Origin: Candidatus Kosakonia sp. 282A-S69
Lineage (GTDB): Bacteria; Pseudomonadota; Gammaproteobacteria; Enterobacterales; Enterobacteriaceae
Direction of reading: 5' to 3'
Length of the DNA: 64,000 nucleotides
Assembly: GCF_029433855.1 (NCBI RefSeq)
Contig: NZ_JAROAU010000003.1
Span: forward strand, 62,001-126,000
Shown here: positions 11,889 to 21,206 of the stretch, one piece after another
How positions within the stretch are numbered: the stretch's first letter is position 1
Layout: every line of letters begins with the position of its first letter
The notes under the pieces: generated by a model
Database searches by the model: none
What the model was told of the DNA's origin: nothing
The model's input: the letters and a program-made list of their open reading frames with translations, nothing else
Program-made: the position numbers and the translations under genes

Positions 11889-14225
11889 ATGAAGCAAATC
11901 CGTTTACTGGCGCAATATTACGTCGACCTGATGATGAAGCTCGGTCTGGTGCGCTTTTCCATGCTGTTGGCGCTGGCGCTGGTGGTGCTGGCCATCGTAG
12001 TGCAAATGGCGGTCACGATGGTGTTGCAGGGGCAGGTAGAGCGTATAGACGTGATCCGCTCTATCTTCTTTGGCCTGCTGATCACCCCCTGGGCAGTCTA
12101 CTTTTTATCGGTAGTGGTTGAGCAACTGGAGGAGTCGCGCCAGCGCTTATCGCGGCTGGTGGAGAAGCTGGAAGAGATGCGCGAGCGCGATCTTAAGCTC
12201 AACGTGAAGCTTAAAGACAACATCATGCAGCTTAACCAGGAGATCAGCGACCGCGAAAAAGCCGAAGCGGAACGACAGGCAACGTTTGAGCGGCTGAAGA
12301 TAGAGATGCAGGAGCGCGAGCAGACGCAGATCCAGCTTGAACAGCAATCCTCTTTTCTACGCTCTTTCCTTGATGCTTCGCCGGACCTGGTCTTCTATCG
12401 CAATGAAGATAAAGAGTTTTCTGGCTGCAACCGCGCCATGGAGCTGCTCACCGGCAAAAGCGAAAAGCAGCTGATTCACCTCAAGCCGCAGGATGTCTAC
12501 TCGCCGGAAGCGGCGCAAAAAGTGATTGAAACTGACGAGAAGGTGTTTCGTCACAATGTCTCGCTCACCTATGAACAGTGGCTTGATTACCCCGATGGCC
12601 GTAAAGCTTGCTTTGAAATCCGCAAAGTTCCCTATTATGACCGCGTCGGTAAACGCCACGGATTGATGGGCTTCGGGCGCGATATAACCGAGCGCAAGCG
12701 CTATCAGGACGCGCTGGAGCGCGCCAGCCGCGACAAAACCACCTTTATTTCCACCATCAGCCATGAACTGCGCACGCCGCTTAACGGCATCGTCGGGTTA
12801 AGCCGCATCCTGCTGGATACCGATCTGGCACCTGAGCAGGAGAAGTACCTTAAAACGATCCATGTCTCGGCGGTGACGCTGGGCAATATTTTCAACGATA
12901 TTATCGACATGGATAAGATGGAGCGGCGCAAAGTGCAGCTTGATAACCAGCCGCTCGACTTCACCAGCTTCCTTGCGGATCTGGAGAACCTCTCCGGGCT
13001 GCAGGCGCATCAGAAAGGGCTGCGTTTCGAGCTGGAGCCGACGCTGCCGCTGCCGCATCAGGTAATTACTGATGGTACCCGTTTGCGGCAGATCCTCTGG
13101 AACCTTATCAGCAACGCCGTCAAATTTACCCGCGAAGGGCAGGTGACGGTGCGCGTGCGCTACGACGAGGGTGAGATCCTCCATTTCGAAGTGCAGGACT
13201 CCGGGATCGGCATTCCGCGAGATGAACAGGACAAAATCTTCGCCATGTATTACCAGGTGAAAGATAGCCACGGCGGCAAACCCGCCACCGGCACCGGCAT
13301 TGGGCTTGCGGTCTCACGCCGTCTGGCGAAAAGCATGGGTGGCGATATCACCGTCAGTAGCCAGCCCGGCAACGGTTCGCTCTTTACGTTGACCGTCCAT
13401 GCGCCGGCGGTGGCTGAAGAAGTTGATGACGCCTTCGAAGAGGATGAGATGCCCCTACCGGCGCTGCATGTGCTGCTGGTGGAAGATATCGAACTCAACG
13501 TGATTGTCGCGCGCTCGGTGCTGGAGAAGCTCGGCAACAGTGTCGATGTGGCGATGACTGGCGGTGCCGCGCTGGAGATGTTCGCGCCGGGCGAATATGA
13601 CCTTGTACTGCTCGATATTCAGTTGCCGGATATGACCGGGCTGGATATCTCGCGCGCGCTAACCAGCCGCTATTCACGTGACGAACTGCCGCCGCTGGTG
13701 GCGCTGACCGCTAACGTGCTGAAAGATAAGCAAGAGTACCTGGATGCGGGTATGGATGATGTCTTAAGCAAACCGCTGGCAGTGCCAGCATTGACGGCGA
13801 TGATCAAGAAGTTCTGGGATGCCGGAGATGAGGAGGAGGAGCAGGTGGCAGCGATAGACAACGAAAAGGCGCAAACTCTGCTGGATACCGCCATGCTTGA
13901 GCAGTATCTCGAACTGGTTGGGCCGAAGCTCATTACCGATGGGCTGGCGGTGTTTGAGAAGATGATGCCGGGCTACCTGAGCGTGCTGGAGTCGAACCTC
14001 ACCGCGCGCGATCAGAAAGGGATTGTTGAAGAGGGGCACAAAATTAAGGGGGCTGCCGGATCGGTCGGCCTGCGCCATCTGCAGCAGTTAGGCCAGCAGA
14101 TCCAGTCTCCGGATCTTCCCGCCTGGTGGGACAATGTCGGCGACTGGGTGGAGGAGATGAAGCAGGAGTGGCGCAATGATGTCGCCGTGCTCAAAGCCTG
14201 GGTGGCAGACGCTGCAAAAAAATGA
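11889..14225 (+). CDS. arcB: ArcB, hybrid sensor histidine kinase of anaerobic redox control
   Basis: The 778-residue product is the same length as E. coli ArcB. It senses quinone redox state and phosphorylates ArcA under low oxygen. Two membrane segments lie at about residues 23-47 and 58-77. A coiled coil follows (about 78-145), then a PAS domain (about 155-270). The kinase core has the H-box [10 protein letters not shown] with His292. The receiver domain contains the phosphate-accepting aspartate (VLLDIQLPD, equivalent to Asp576). The C-terminal HPt domain contains [11 protein letters not shown] with His717. The start ATG follows AAGGAAAACGCT; two upstream codons are not conserved. ArcZ is encoded antisense immediately after, reaching the last codons. 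Confidence 0.97.
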   Translation: MKQIRLLAQYYVDLMMKLGLVRFSMLLALALVVLAIVVQMAVTMVLQGQVERIDVIRSIFFGLLITPWAVYFLSVVVEQLEESRQRLSRLVEKLEEMRERDLKLNVKLKDNIMQLNQEISDREKAEAERQATFERLKIEMQEREQTQIQLEQQSSFLRSFLDASPDLVFYRNEDKEFSGCNRAMELLTGKSEKQLIHLKPQDVYSPEAAQKVIETDEKVFRHNVSLTYEQWLDYPDGRKACFEIRKVPYYDRVGKRHGLMGFGRDITERKRYQDALERASRDKTTFISTISHELRTPLNGIVGLSRILLDTDLAPEQEKYLKTIHVSAVTLGNIFNDIIDMDKMERRKVQLDNQPLDFTSFLADLENLSGLQAHQKGLRFELEPTLPLPHQVITDGTRLRQILWNLISNAVKFTREGQVTVRVRYDEGEILHFEVQDSGIGIPRDEQDKIFAMYYQVKDSHGGKPATGTGIGLAVSRRLAKSMGGDITVSSQPGNGSLFTLTVHAPAVAEEVDDAFEEDEMPLPALHVLLVEDIELNVIVARSVLEKLGNSVDVAMTGGAALEMFAPGEYDLVLLDIQLPDMTGLDISRALTSRYSRDELPPLVALTANVLKDKQEYLDAGMDDVLSKPLAVPALTAMIKKFWDAGDEEEEQVAAIDNEKAQTLLDTAMLEQYLELVGPKLITDGLAVFEKMMPGYLSVLESNLTARDQKGIVEEGHKIKGAAGSVGLRHLQQLGQQIQSPDLPAWWDNVGDWVEEMKQEWRNDVAVLKAWVADAAKK

Positions 14226-14340
14226 CCCCGGATTAACCGGGGTGCGCGAATACTGCGCCAACACCAGGGAAACCGTGGCTGCGCCGTAATTTTGGTTTTA
14301 ATTGCAAGGGCGCAGTCTACTAAAATTCGACCACACGCAC
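14216..14340 (-). ncRNA. arcZ: ArcZ (RyhA/SraH) Hfq-binding small RNA
   Basis: On the minus strand the sequence begins GTGCGTGTGG and ends in the terminator CCCCGG-TTAAT-CCGGGG followed by T's. It is about 125 nt, against 121 in E. coli. The conserved 3' core that remains after RNase E processing, TTTCCCTGGTGTTGGCGCAG, is intact; this is the seed that activates rpoS and represses several mRNAs. The 5' half diverges from E. coli as I remember it. A TATCTT -10 lies just before the start. The terminator T-run overlaps the last arcB codons on the other strand, consistent with the known arcB-ArcZ feedback. ArcA represses arcZ in E. coli. Confidence 0.93.
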
Positions 14341-14454
14341 ATAAGATAGCAAATCTTAAATGATTTGTTACAGCAATCAGCGAAATGTGTGAAGCAAGGC
14401 TCCCTTATCAAAATTTTTAGTTATTGACCGCAATTCGCAGAAAGGATATTTGGC

Positions 14455-15108
14455 ATGAAAAGAGTCGGCGTTGTTCTTAGTGGGTCTGGCGTGTATGACG
14501 GTTCCGAGATCCACGAAGCGGTAATTACCCTGCTGGCCCTTGCCCGCAACGGCGCAGAGGCCGTCTGTTTTGCGCCCGATAAAGCGCAAAGTGATGTCAT
14601 CAATCACCTCACCGGCGAAGGAATGGCGGAAAGCCGTAACGTGCTGGTGGAGGCCGCCCGCATTGCCCGCGGCAAGATCGCGCCGTTGGCGCAGGCATCG
14701 GTAAACGATCTGGATGCGCTGATTGTCCCCGGCGGCTTTGGCGCGGCAAAAAATCTCAGCAGCTTTGCCAGCCTCGGCGGCGACTGCGAAGTGGATAATG
14801 ATTTGAAAACGCTGGCACTGGCGATGCACCGCGCCGGAAAGCCGCTCGGGTTTATGTGCATTGCGCCGGCGGCGCTACCGAAAATTTTTGACTTCCCGCT
14901 GCGTCTTACCATCGGCACCGACGTCGATACCGCCGAAGTACTGGAGGAGATGGGGGGAGAACATGTGCCGTGCCCGGTGGACGATATCGTTGTCGATGAA
15001 GAGAACAAAGTGGTGACCACACCGGCTTATATGCTGGCAGAAGATATTGCCCAGGCGGCAACGGGGATCGAGAAGCTGGTTGCACGCGTGCTGGTGCTGT
15101 GCGAATGA
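14455..15108 (+). CDS. elbB: ElbB, DJ-1/PfpI-family protein (glyoxalase III-like)
   Basis: The 217-residue product matches ElbB (formerly Elb2/YhbL) of the DJ-1/PfpI superfamily; a glyoxalase activity has been reported for E. coli ElbB. The nucleophile elbow Cys135 (GFMCIAPA) and the [10 protein letters not shown] loop are present, as is the acidic residue of EIHEAV near the N-terminus. The residue after LSG is serine (LSGSGVYDG), where I remember cysteine in E. coli. An AGAAAGGATATTTGGC ribosome-binding region precedes the ATG. The stop codon overlaps the start of mtgA, so the two are translationally coupled. Confidence 0.94.
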   Translation: MKRVGVVLSGSGVYDGSEIHEAVITLLALARNGAEAVCFAPDKAQSDVINHLTGEGMAESRNVLVEAARIARGKIAPLAQASVNDLDALIVPGGFGAAKNLSSFASLGGDCEVDNDLKTLALAMHRAGKPLGFMCIAPAALPKIFDFPLRLTIGTDVDTAEVLEEMGGEHVPCPVDDIVVDEENKVVTTPAYMLAEDIAQAATGIEKLVARVLVLCE

Positions 15109-15836
15109 AGCGAGGCGGACGCGGTACGCTGAAGGCCGCGCTTAAACGTATTATTCTGCGCGTGGTGTTAGTGCTGGTGGCTTTCTGGGGCGGCGGTATT
15201 CTGCTGTTCAGCTTTCTGCCGGTGCCCTTTTCCGCGGTGATGGTTGAGCGGCAGCTGAGTGCGTGGCTGACGGGGGACTTTGGTTATGTCGCCCACTCTG
15301 ACTGGGTCAGCATGGATGAGATCTCACCCTGGATGGCACTGGCGGTGGTTGCTGCTGAAGATCAGCGCTTTCCCGATCACTGGGGATTGGATGTGGAGGC
15401 GATCGAAAAAGCGCTCTCGCATAATGAAAAGCATGAGAACCGCATTCGCGGCGCGTCGACTCTGTCGCAGCAGACGGTGAAAAATCTCTTTTTGTGGGAC
15501 GGCAAAAGCTGGGTGCGAAAAGGGCTGGAGGCGGGGCTGACCGTGGCGACGGAGGCGGTGTGGACGAAACGGCGCATCCTGACGGTCTATTTGAATATCG
15601 CGGAGTTTGGTGACGGCATATTTGGTGTGGAAGAGGCGTCGCAGCGCTATTTTCATAAACCCGCAAGCCGGCTGACGATGTCGGAAGCCGCGCTGCTGGC
15701 CGCAGTGCTGCCTAACCCGATTCGCTATAAGGCCGCAGCGCCTTCAGGTTATGTGCGTAACCGTCAGGCGTGGATCATGCGCCAGATGCAGCAGTTGGGT
15801 GGCCAGGGTTTTCTGCAGAGTAACAACCTGCGCTGA
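15105..15836 (+). CDS. mtgA: MtgA, monofunctional peptidoglycan glycosyltransferase
   Basis: The 243-residue product is a family 51 glycosyltransferase that polymerises lipid II into glycan strands. It has one N-terminal membrane segment (about residues 15-38). The catalytic motifs follow: [12 protein letters not shown] with the catalytic glutamate, [17 protein letters not shown], and a [20 protein letters not shown] block with the second glutamate. I chose the ATG that overlaps the elbB stop (ATGA); a GTG two codons upstream is possible. The first 12 residues differ from E. coli. It ends exactly where the convergent npr gene ends, with no spacer between them. Confidence 0.95.
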   Translation: MKRGGRGTLKAALKRIILRVVLVLVAFWGGGILLFSFLPVPFSAVMVERQLSAWLTGDFGYVAHSDWVSMDEISPWMALAVVAAEDQRFPDHWGLDVEAIEKALSHNEKHENRIRGASTLSQQTVKNLFLWDGKSWVRKGLEAGLTVATEAVWTKRRILTVYLNIAEFGDGIFGVEEASQRYFHKPASRLTMSEAALLAAVLPNPIRYKAAAPSGYVRNRQAWIMRQMQQLGGQGFLQSNNLR

Positions 15837-16109
15837 TTACTCTTCGTCGAACCCGGCGATAAACAGCGCCACCACCGCGGCCAGCGCTTCCTCTTCCTGA
15901 GGACCGCTGGCTTCGACTTCAATCTGTCGGCCTTTGGCGGAATCCAGCATCAGCAGGGCGATCACGCTGCTGGCTTCCGCTTCGGTTCCCTCTTCGTTGC
16001 GCAGCAGTACTTCCGCGTCAAAGCCCTGTACCAGTTCAAACAGTTTCATCGCCGGGCGCGCATGCATGCCCAGCTTATTGGTGATCTCAACGGTTTGTTT
16101 TACGGTCAT
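15837..16109 (-). CDS. npr: NPr, phosphocarrier of the nitrogen-related PTS
   Basis: The 90-residue HPr-like protein carries the phosphorylated His16 in the motif [11 protein letters not shown] conserved serine region [14 protein letters not shown] follows. It relays phosphate from EI-Ntr (PtsP, encoded elsewhere) to EIIA-Ntr (ptsN, two genes upstream in this operon). The acidic C-terminus GFDEE is family-typical. Its start overlaps the end of rapZ by 4 bp. It is the last gene of the rpoN-hpf-ptsN-rapZ-npr cluster. Confidence 0.96.
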   Translation of the reverse strand: MTVKQTVEITNKLGMHARPAMKLFELVQGFDAEVLLRNEEGTEAEASSVIALLMLDSAKGRQIEVEASGPQEEEALAAVVALFIAGFDEE

Positions 16110-16960
16110 GTTTTGCGTTTTTCCAGCGTACGGTGACGGGACTGCACGTTTTTGCCGCGCGAGCGGAAGTAGTCCGCCAGCTGTTCAGCGATATAGACTG
16201 AGCGGTGTTTACCCCCGGTACAACCGATGGCAACCGTCAGGTAGCTGCGATTGTTGGTCTCCAGCATCGGCAACCACAGCTCGAGGTAACTGCGCGTCTG
16301 GTAGATGAAGTTATGCACTTCGGTGTGCCTGTCGAGGAAAGCGGCGACGGGCTTGTCGAGGCCGGTCATCGGACGCAGTTTCGGATCCCAGTGCGGGTTC
16401 GGCAGAAAGCGCACGTCAAAGACGTAATCGGCATCGATAGGAATGCCGTGCTTGAAGCCGAAAGATTCGAAGACCATGGTCAGCTCGCGCTCGCGTTTGC
16501 CTAAAAGGCGCGTGCGCAGCATCTCTGCCAGCTCATGCACTGACATCTCCGAGGTATCAACAATCAGATCGGCACGCGAGCGCAGCGGCTCAAGCAGATT
16601 GCTCTCCTCATCGATGGCGCTCTCCAGCGACAGGTTTTTGCTTGAGAGCGGGTGCAGGCGGCGCGTGTCGCTGTAGCGGCGAATCAGGGTGTTGCGATCC
16701 GCATCTAAAAAGAGCAGCTGCGGCGAAAACGCCTCCGGCAAATTGCTCATCGCCTGTTCAAAGATCTCCGGCGACTCCGGCATGTTGCGCACATCGATAC
16801 TGACGGCGGCAGAGATCTGGCGATCGGCGAGGGTTTGTGCCAGTTCCGGCAACAGCACAACCGGCAGGTTATCAACACAGTAGAAACCCATATCTTCCAG
16901 TGCGCGTAGCGCCACGGATTTCCCTGAACCCGAACGACCACTGACGATCATCAGGACCAT
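16106..16960 (-). CDS. rapZ: RapZ, RNase adaptor for GlmZ sRNA decay
   Basis: The 284-residue product matches E. coli RapZ (YvcJ family). A Walker A motif GRSGSGKS lies at residues 8-15. The C-terminal domain contains the phosphate-binding [15 protein letters not shown] and ends in the basic [18 protein letters not shown] tail that binds RNA. RapZ senses glucosamine-6-phosphate and delivers GlmZ to RNase E, or is sequestered by GlmY, so setting GlmS levels. It lies 45 bp after ptsN and overlaps npr by 4 bp. The same window encodes GlmM, the next enzyme of that pathway. Confidence 0.97.
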   Translation of the reverse strand: MVLMIVSGRSGSGKSVALRALEDMGFYCVDNLPVVLLPELAQTLADRQISAAVSIDVRNMPESPEIFEQAMSNLPEAFSPQLLFLDADRNTLIRRYSDTRRLHPLSSKNLSLESAIDEESNLLEPLRSRADLIVDTSEMSVHELAEMLRTRLLGKRERELTMVFESFGFKHGIPIDADYVFDVRFLPNPHWDPKLRPMTGLDKPVAAFLDRHTEVHNFIYQTRSYLELWLPMLETNNRSYLTVAIGCTGGKHRSVYIAEQLADYFRSRGKNVQSRHRTLEKRKT

Positions 16961-17005
16961 GGGTCATTTCTCCTCAGAAGGACTGATAAGTAGAGTCTTA
17001 CCCGG

Positions 17006-17497
17006 TTACGCATCGCCGCGCTCGCCTTCTGTCTGTGTGATGATCTCGTAGAGCTCTTCATCACTCTGCGCGGCGCGCAGGCGTCGACAAATGGTTTTAT
17101 CTGCCAGCCGCTTGGCGACCAGCGAAAGCGTGTGCAGGTGCGTTTTGGTTTGATCTGCTGGCACCAGCAGGGCAAAGAGCAGATCGACGGGTTGATTATC
17201 GATAGCGTCGAAGGCAATAGGCGTTTCGAGTTGCACAAAGACGCCAACAGCGCGCAGTGTATCTTCCTCAAGTTTACCGTGGGGAATGGCGATACCGTTA
17301 CCAATGCCGGTACTGCCCATTTTTTCACGCGTAAGAACCGCCTCGAAAACCACCTGCGGCGGCAGTCCTAACTGTTTCGCCGCCAGCTCGCTGATGATTT
17401 CCAGCGCGCGTTTTTTACTCTGGCAGTGAACGCCGCTACGGGTACATTCCTGGTTAAGCACTGTGCTCAGTTGAAGAGCCGAATCGTTATTCATCAT
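17006..17497 (-). CDS. ptsN: EIIA-Ntr, nitrogen-regulatory PTS component
   Basis: The 163-residue product is PtsN. His73 in GIAIPHGKLEED is the phosphorylated residue. The fold is the mannitol/fructose EIIA type. The unphosphorylated form regulates potassium uptake (TrkA, KdpD) and other targets rather than sugar transport. It sits between hpf (80 bp upstream, with a strong hairpin in the gap) and rapZ. The C-terminal ten residues differ from E. coli, as is common in this family. Confidence 0.97.
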   Translation of the reverse strand: MMNNDSALQLSTVLNQECTRSGVHCQSKKRALEIISELAAKQLGLPPQVVFEAVLTREKMGSTGIGNGIAIPHGKLEEDTLRAVGVFVQLETPIAFDAIDNQPVDLLFALLVPADQTKTHLHTLSLVAKRLADKTICRRLRAAQSDEELYEIITQTEGERGDA

Positions 17498-17524
17498 AAT
17501 TTCACCTAAGCGACGCCGGAGCCA

Positions 17525-17551
17525 GCACCCAACCGGGTTGCGGTTGGGTGC
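17525..17551 (-). repeat. Strong hairpin between hpf and ptsN
   Basis: GCACCCAACC and GGTTGGGTGC form a perfect 10-bp stem with a 7-nt loop. There is no following T-run on either strand, so it is more likely an mRNA processing or stability element than a terminator. Confidence 0.6.
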
Positions 17552-17577
17552 AACGCGCCAGACGGACGCCCGGACAA

Positions 17578-17865
17578 TTAGTGTTGTTTCAGTTTATCTT
17601 TATGCTTCGTGAGCTGCCGCGCCAGTTTATCAATTAAACCGTCGATAGCAGCATACATATCTTGTCCTTCCGCACTGGCATGCAGTTCGCCTCCATTCAC
17701 ATGCAGAGTGGCATCTGAAATGTGCGTCACCTTTTCCACTTTCAACACAACATAAACCTGATTAATCCTGTCGAAATAGTGCTCCAGCTTGGCAAATTTG
17801 CTGTTTACAAACTCGCGCAGAGCATCGGTAATCTCAACGTTTTGTCCGGTGATGTTTAGCTGCAT
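17578..17865 (-). CDS. hpf: HPF, ribosome hibernation promoting factor (short form)
   Basis: The 95-residue product starts MQLNITGQNVEITDAL and ends KHKDKLKQH. It equals the short HPF that, with RMF, converts 90S into 100S ribosome dimers in stationary phase. The conserved DMYAAIDGLIDKLARQL helix is present. I chose the ATG after an AAGGAAG ribosome-binding site. An in-frame ATG 84 bp upstream would overlap the end of rpoN and give unconserved residues. It is the gene after rpoN, 22 bp away. Confidence 0.97.
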   Translation of the reverse strand: MQLNITGQNVEITDALREFVNSKFAKLEHYFDRINQVYVVLKVEKVTHISDATLHVNGGELHASAEGQDMYAAIDGLIDKLARQLTKHKDKLKQH

Positions 17866-17887
17866 AGTGTCTTCCTTATCGGTTGGG

Positions 17888-19321
17888 TCACACCAGCTGT
17901 TTACGCTGGTTAGACGGCGGAATGGATAAAGATTCTCGATACTTCGCAACGGTTCGCCGCGCGACCATGATTCCCTGATTGGAAAGCAGCGTCGTCAGCT
18001 TACTGTCGCTCAGCGGTTTTGCAGGGTTTTCTGCGGCGATCAACTTCTTCACCAGGGCGCGAATGGCCGTGGAGGAGGCTTCGCCGCCGCCTTCGGTATT
18101 CACATGGCTGGAGAAGAAATACTTCAGTTCAAATATGCCGCGAGGACTGTGCAGGTACTTCTGGGTCGTAACACGAGAGATAGTGGACTCGTGCATCTCG
18201 ACGGCCTGGGCGATATCCGCCAGCACCATCGGTTTCATAAATTCTTCGCCCTGCTCAAAGAACGCCTGCTGCTGCTCGACGATGCAGCGGCTGACGCGCA
18301 GCAGCGTGTCGTTGCGGCTCTCCAGGCTTTTAATCAACCACTTCGCTTCCTGCAAATTACTGCGAATAAACTGCGTATCGGCGTCGTTACGCCCGCCGCT
18401 GCCCATCGCCGCATAGTGCTGGTTGATCTTAAGACGCGGAATGCTGTCGGCATTGAGTTCCACCGTCCAGCGGCCGTTATGTTTGCGCACCAGCACATCG
18501 GGGATCACATACTCCGGTTCGCTGGTCTGGATCGACTGCCCGGGACGCGGATCGAGAGACTGGATCAGATTAACCGCCTCTTTCAGCACATCCTCTTTCA
18601 GGCGCGTGACGCGCATCAACGAGCGGAAGTCATGGTTGGCCAGCAGATCGAGATGATCGCAGATGATAAGCCGCGCCTCTTCGCACCACGGCGTCGCCTT
18701 CGCGAACTGGGAGAGCTGAACCAGCAGACAATCGCGCAGATCGCGCGCCGCAACGCCGACGGGATCGAAACGCTGGACGCGCTTTAGCACCGCTTCGACT
18801 TCATCCATGCCGATCTCGTCACTCCCCATGCTCTCGAGGATCTCCTCCAGCGTCACGGTGAGATAGCCGGTTTCGTCCACGGCATCAACGATCGAAGTCG
18901 CAATGGCGCGATCCGTATCGGAAAACGGAGTCAGCTCAACCTGCCACATCAGGTAATCCTGCAGTGACTGGGTGGTTTCACCCTGGTAGATCGGCAGTTC
19001 ATCATCAATGTAATCGTTACTGCTGCCTGACGGAGTGCCTGCGGTGTAGATCTCATCCCAGCTGGCATCCAGCGGCAGTTCGTCGGGCATCTCTTTCTGT
19101 TCGAGCGCATCCGCGGTGTCCAGGCCATCTTTTTCCTGAACCTGTTCGCTATCCACTTCTTCGTGAAGATCGGTTTGTTCCAGCAGCGGATTGCTCTCCA
19201 GCGCCTGCTGAAGTTCCTGCTGAAGTTCCAACGTGGACAACTGCAAAAGACGAATAGCCTGTTGCAGTTGCGGCGTCATGGCTAGCTGTTGGCTAAGCCG
19301 TAGTTGCAAACCTTGCTTCAT
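17888..19321 (-). CDS. rpoN: RNA polymerase sigma-54 factor
   Basis: The 477-residue product is RpoN. The glutamine- and leucine-rich region I (about 1-50, contacted by activator ATPases) is followed by an acidic region II (about 50-110). The core-binding domain comes next, then the helix-turn-helix region, and the RpoN box [10 protein letters not shown] at residues 454-463, which reads the -24 promoter element. Sigma-54 directs nitrogen assimilation and many other genes from -24/-12 promoters and needs enhancer-binding ATPases. I chose MKQGLQL as the start, as in E. coli; eight upstream in-frame codons are not conserved. lptB lies 48 bp upstream in the same direction. Confidence 0.97.
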   Translation of the reverse strand: MKQGLQLRLSQQLAMTPQLQQAIRLLQLSTLELQQELQQALESNPLLEQTDLHEEVDSEQVQEKDGLDTADALEQKEMPDELPLDASWDEIYTAGTPSGSSNDYIDDELPIYQGETTQSLQDYLMWQVELTPFSDTDRAIATSIVDAVDETGYLTVTLEEILESMGSDEIGMDEVEAVLKRVQRFDPVGVAARDLRDCLLVQLSQFAKATPWCEEARLIICDHLDLLANHDFRSLMRVTRLKEDVLKEAVNLIQSLDPRPGQSIQTSEPEYVIPDVLVRKHNGRWTVELNADSIPRLKINQHYAAMGSGGRNDADTQFIRSNLQEAKWLIKSLESRNDTLLRVSRCIVEQQQAFFEQGEEFMKPMVLADIAQAVEMHESTISRVTTQKYLHSPRGIFELKYFFSSHVNTEGGGEASSTAIRALVKKLIAAENPAKPLSDSKLTTLLSNQGIMVARRTVAKYRESLSIPPSNQRKQLV

Positions 19322-19369
19322 ATTCAGAGCAGCACTCTCCGACAAAAAACGTCAATAAACCTTACCCTA

Positions 19370-20095
19370 TCAGAGTCTGAAGTCTTCCCCAAGATATACG
19401 CGCTTAACATGTTCGTCTTCAAGGATTTGCTGCGGCGTGCCGTGGGCGATGAGATGCCCCTGGCTGACAATATAGGCGCGTTCACAAACGGCGAGCGTTT
19501 CGCGCACGTTATGGTCGGTAATCAGCACCCCAAGCCCGCTGTCGCGCAGATGCTCAATAATGCGTTTGATGTCGATAACCGAGATCGGGTCAACGCCGGC
19601 AAAGGGTTCATCGAGCAGGATAAATTTCGGGTTTGCCGCCAGCGCGCGTGCAATCTCGACGCGGCGACGTTCACCGCCGGAGAGCGCCTGGCCCATGCTG
19701 TCGCGCAGGTGATCGATATGGAACTCTTCCATCAGTTCGTTGGCGCGATCTTCACGCTGTTCCGCGGTGAGATCGTCACGAATTTGCAGCACCGCCATCA
19801 GGTTGTCGTAGACGCTGAGGCGACGGAAGATGGAGGCTTCCTGCGGTAAATAGCCGATACCGCGGCGCGCGCGCGCATGCAGCGGCAGCAGACTGATATC
19901 TTCATCATCAATAATGATGTTACCGGCGTCACGCGCAACAATGCCAACCACCATATAGAAGGTGGTGGTTTTCCCTGCGCCGTTAGGGCCAAGCAAGCCG
20001 ACGATTTCACCGGAATTAACGGTCAGACTGACGTCTTCGACCACGCGACGGCCTTTATAAGCCTTGGCGAGATTCTTTGCAGTTAATGTTGCCAT
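19370..20095 (-). CDS. lptB: LptB, ATPase of the LPS transporter
   Basis: The 241-residue ABC ATPase has Walker A GPNGAGKT at residues 36-43, the signature LSGGERRR, Walker B KFILLDEP with its catalytic glutamate, and the switch histidine in LITDHN. With LptF/LptG and LptC it extracts LPS from the inner membrane and pushes it across the periplasmic bridge. It follows lptA by 6 bp. Length and sequence are nearly identical to E. coli. The gene is essential in enteric bacteria. Confidence 0.98.
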   Translation of the reverse strand: MATLTAKNLAKAYKGRRVVEDVSLTVNSGEIVGLLGPNGAGKTTTFYMVVGIVARDAGNIIIDDEDISLLPLHARARRGIGYLPQEASIFRRLSVYDNLMAVLQIRDDLTAEQREDRANELMEEFHIDHLRDSMGQALSGGERRRVEIARALAANPKFILLDEPFAGVDPISVIDIKRIIEHLRDSGLGVLITDHNVRETLAVCERAYIVSQGHLIAHGTPQQILEDEHVKRVYLGEDFRL

Positions 20096-20101
20096 AACGG
20101 A

Positions 20102-20662
20102 TTAGTTACTCTTCTTTTGCGCCGGGGCCGGGGTGGATTTATTGCTCTTGTCCTGCAACTGTGACGGTACCAGCACGGTGGTCACGCGCTTGCCTTTGTC
20201 GCTGAACGCCTGCATCTTCTGCTCTTTCACCAGGTAGGTGATTTTGTCGCCAGCAATATTGCTGTCTAACTGCTCGAGATAGGCGTTACCGGTCAGGATC
20301 ACGAAATCCTTTTCCAGTTCGTAGTGCATCTGCGAGGCGTGGCCTTTCACCGGCTTGCCGTTGTCCTGCATCTGGTAGAAGGTGGCCGGATTGCCGTAAC
20401 CGTCGATAATCTCTCTACCCTGCTGGCCGCCCGGACGGGTGACCACAACTTTATCGGCGTTGATCTTAATTGTCCCCTGGGTCACGACGACATTACCGGT
20501 GAAGGTGACAACATTCCCCTGCATATCCAGCGACTGCTGATCGGAGTCGATGTGGATCGGCTGTTCGGTATCCCCGGTCACAGCGAGCGCCGGAAGCGCG
20601 GCAGCGAAGAGCGTACTCGCCAGGATCAGATTAAGGCTGCGTTTGTTTGTTTTGAATTTCAT
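20102..20662 (-). CDS. lptA: LptA, periplasmic LPS-bridge protein
   Basis: The 186-residue product begins MKFKTNKRSLNLILAS and has a cleavable signal peptide ending ALA near residue 27. The mature domain is the OstA-type beta-jellyroll that stacks to bridge LptC to LptD. The C-terminus is lysine- and proline-rich. I chose the start matching E. coli; seven upstream in-frame codons are unconserved. The start lies inside lptC, overlapping it by 32 bp, so translation is probably coupled. In E. coli a sigma-E promoter for lptA-lptB sits within lptC; I did not identify it here. Confidence 0.96.
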   Translation of the reverse strand: MKFKTNKRSLNLILASTLFAAALPALAVTGDTEQPIHIDSDQQSLDMQGNVVTFTGNVVVTQGTIKINADKVVVTRPGGQQGREIIDGYGNPATFYQMQDNGKPVKGHASQMHYELEKDFVILTGNAYLEQLDSNIAGDKITYLVKEQKMQAFSDKGKRVTTVLVPSQLQDKSNKSTPAPAQKKSN

Positions 20663-21206
20663 AGGAGCTTCTAACCTTTTCAATCAGCTCGGCGTTTTTG
20701 CTGCGTAAATTGCCGCGCATTTTCAGGCCGGTGGAATTAAATGTTGTCCCGTATAACGTAACCTGATCGTCTGAGAAAACATCCTGGGTGACCAGGTTGA
20801 TCCGGGCGTTATCCGTGGTGATTCTGCGTAATTGTGCGTCCGCAGTCAGCGCGTTAACTTCGACATGTCCATAAAGGTAAAGCATTCGATCGTCGGTGAG
20901 CTTCGCTTTATCCGACTTGATAGACCAGGTCGGTATTTTGTTCTCATCGAAGGTGGTTAACACCGGTTTGGCGAACCAGCTAATGCTGTCCGCGGAGTAG
21001 TACTCCACATTTTGCGCAATCAGACGATAGTTCAGCGCGCCCTCCGGGCTGTAAACGACAGTATCTGTATGCTGGCTTTTATAAGTGGGATCTGAACTGT
21101 TTGCCGCGCTCTGTTCCGGCGCATCCTGAGTGGTGTAGTTAATACCAATCAGAACCAGTGCGACCAGCGCCAGCAGAATAATGACCCAACGTCTGGTTTT
21201 ACTCAT
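20631..21206 (-). CDS. lptC: LptC, bitopic LPS-transport protein
   Basis: The 191-residue product matches LptC. One N-terminal membrane helix (about residues 7-24) anchors it, followed by a periplasmic jellyroll domain. It joins the LptB2FG complex and hands LPS to LptA. The stretch just after the membrane helix (QDAPEQSAANSSD) diverges from E. coli, as expected for a linker. Its start overlaps the kdsC stop by 4 bp, and lptA begins within its last codons. Confidence 0.96.
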   Translation of the reverse strand: MSKTRRWVIILLALVALVLIGINYTTQDAPEQSAANSSDPTYKSQHTDTVVYSPEGALNYRLIAQNVEYYSADSISWFAKPVLTTFDENKIPTWSIKSDKAKLTDDRMLYLYGHVEVNALTADAQLRRITTDNARINLVTQDVFSDDQVTLYGTTFNSTGLKMRGNLRSKNAELIEKVRSSYEIQNKQTQP

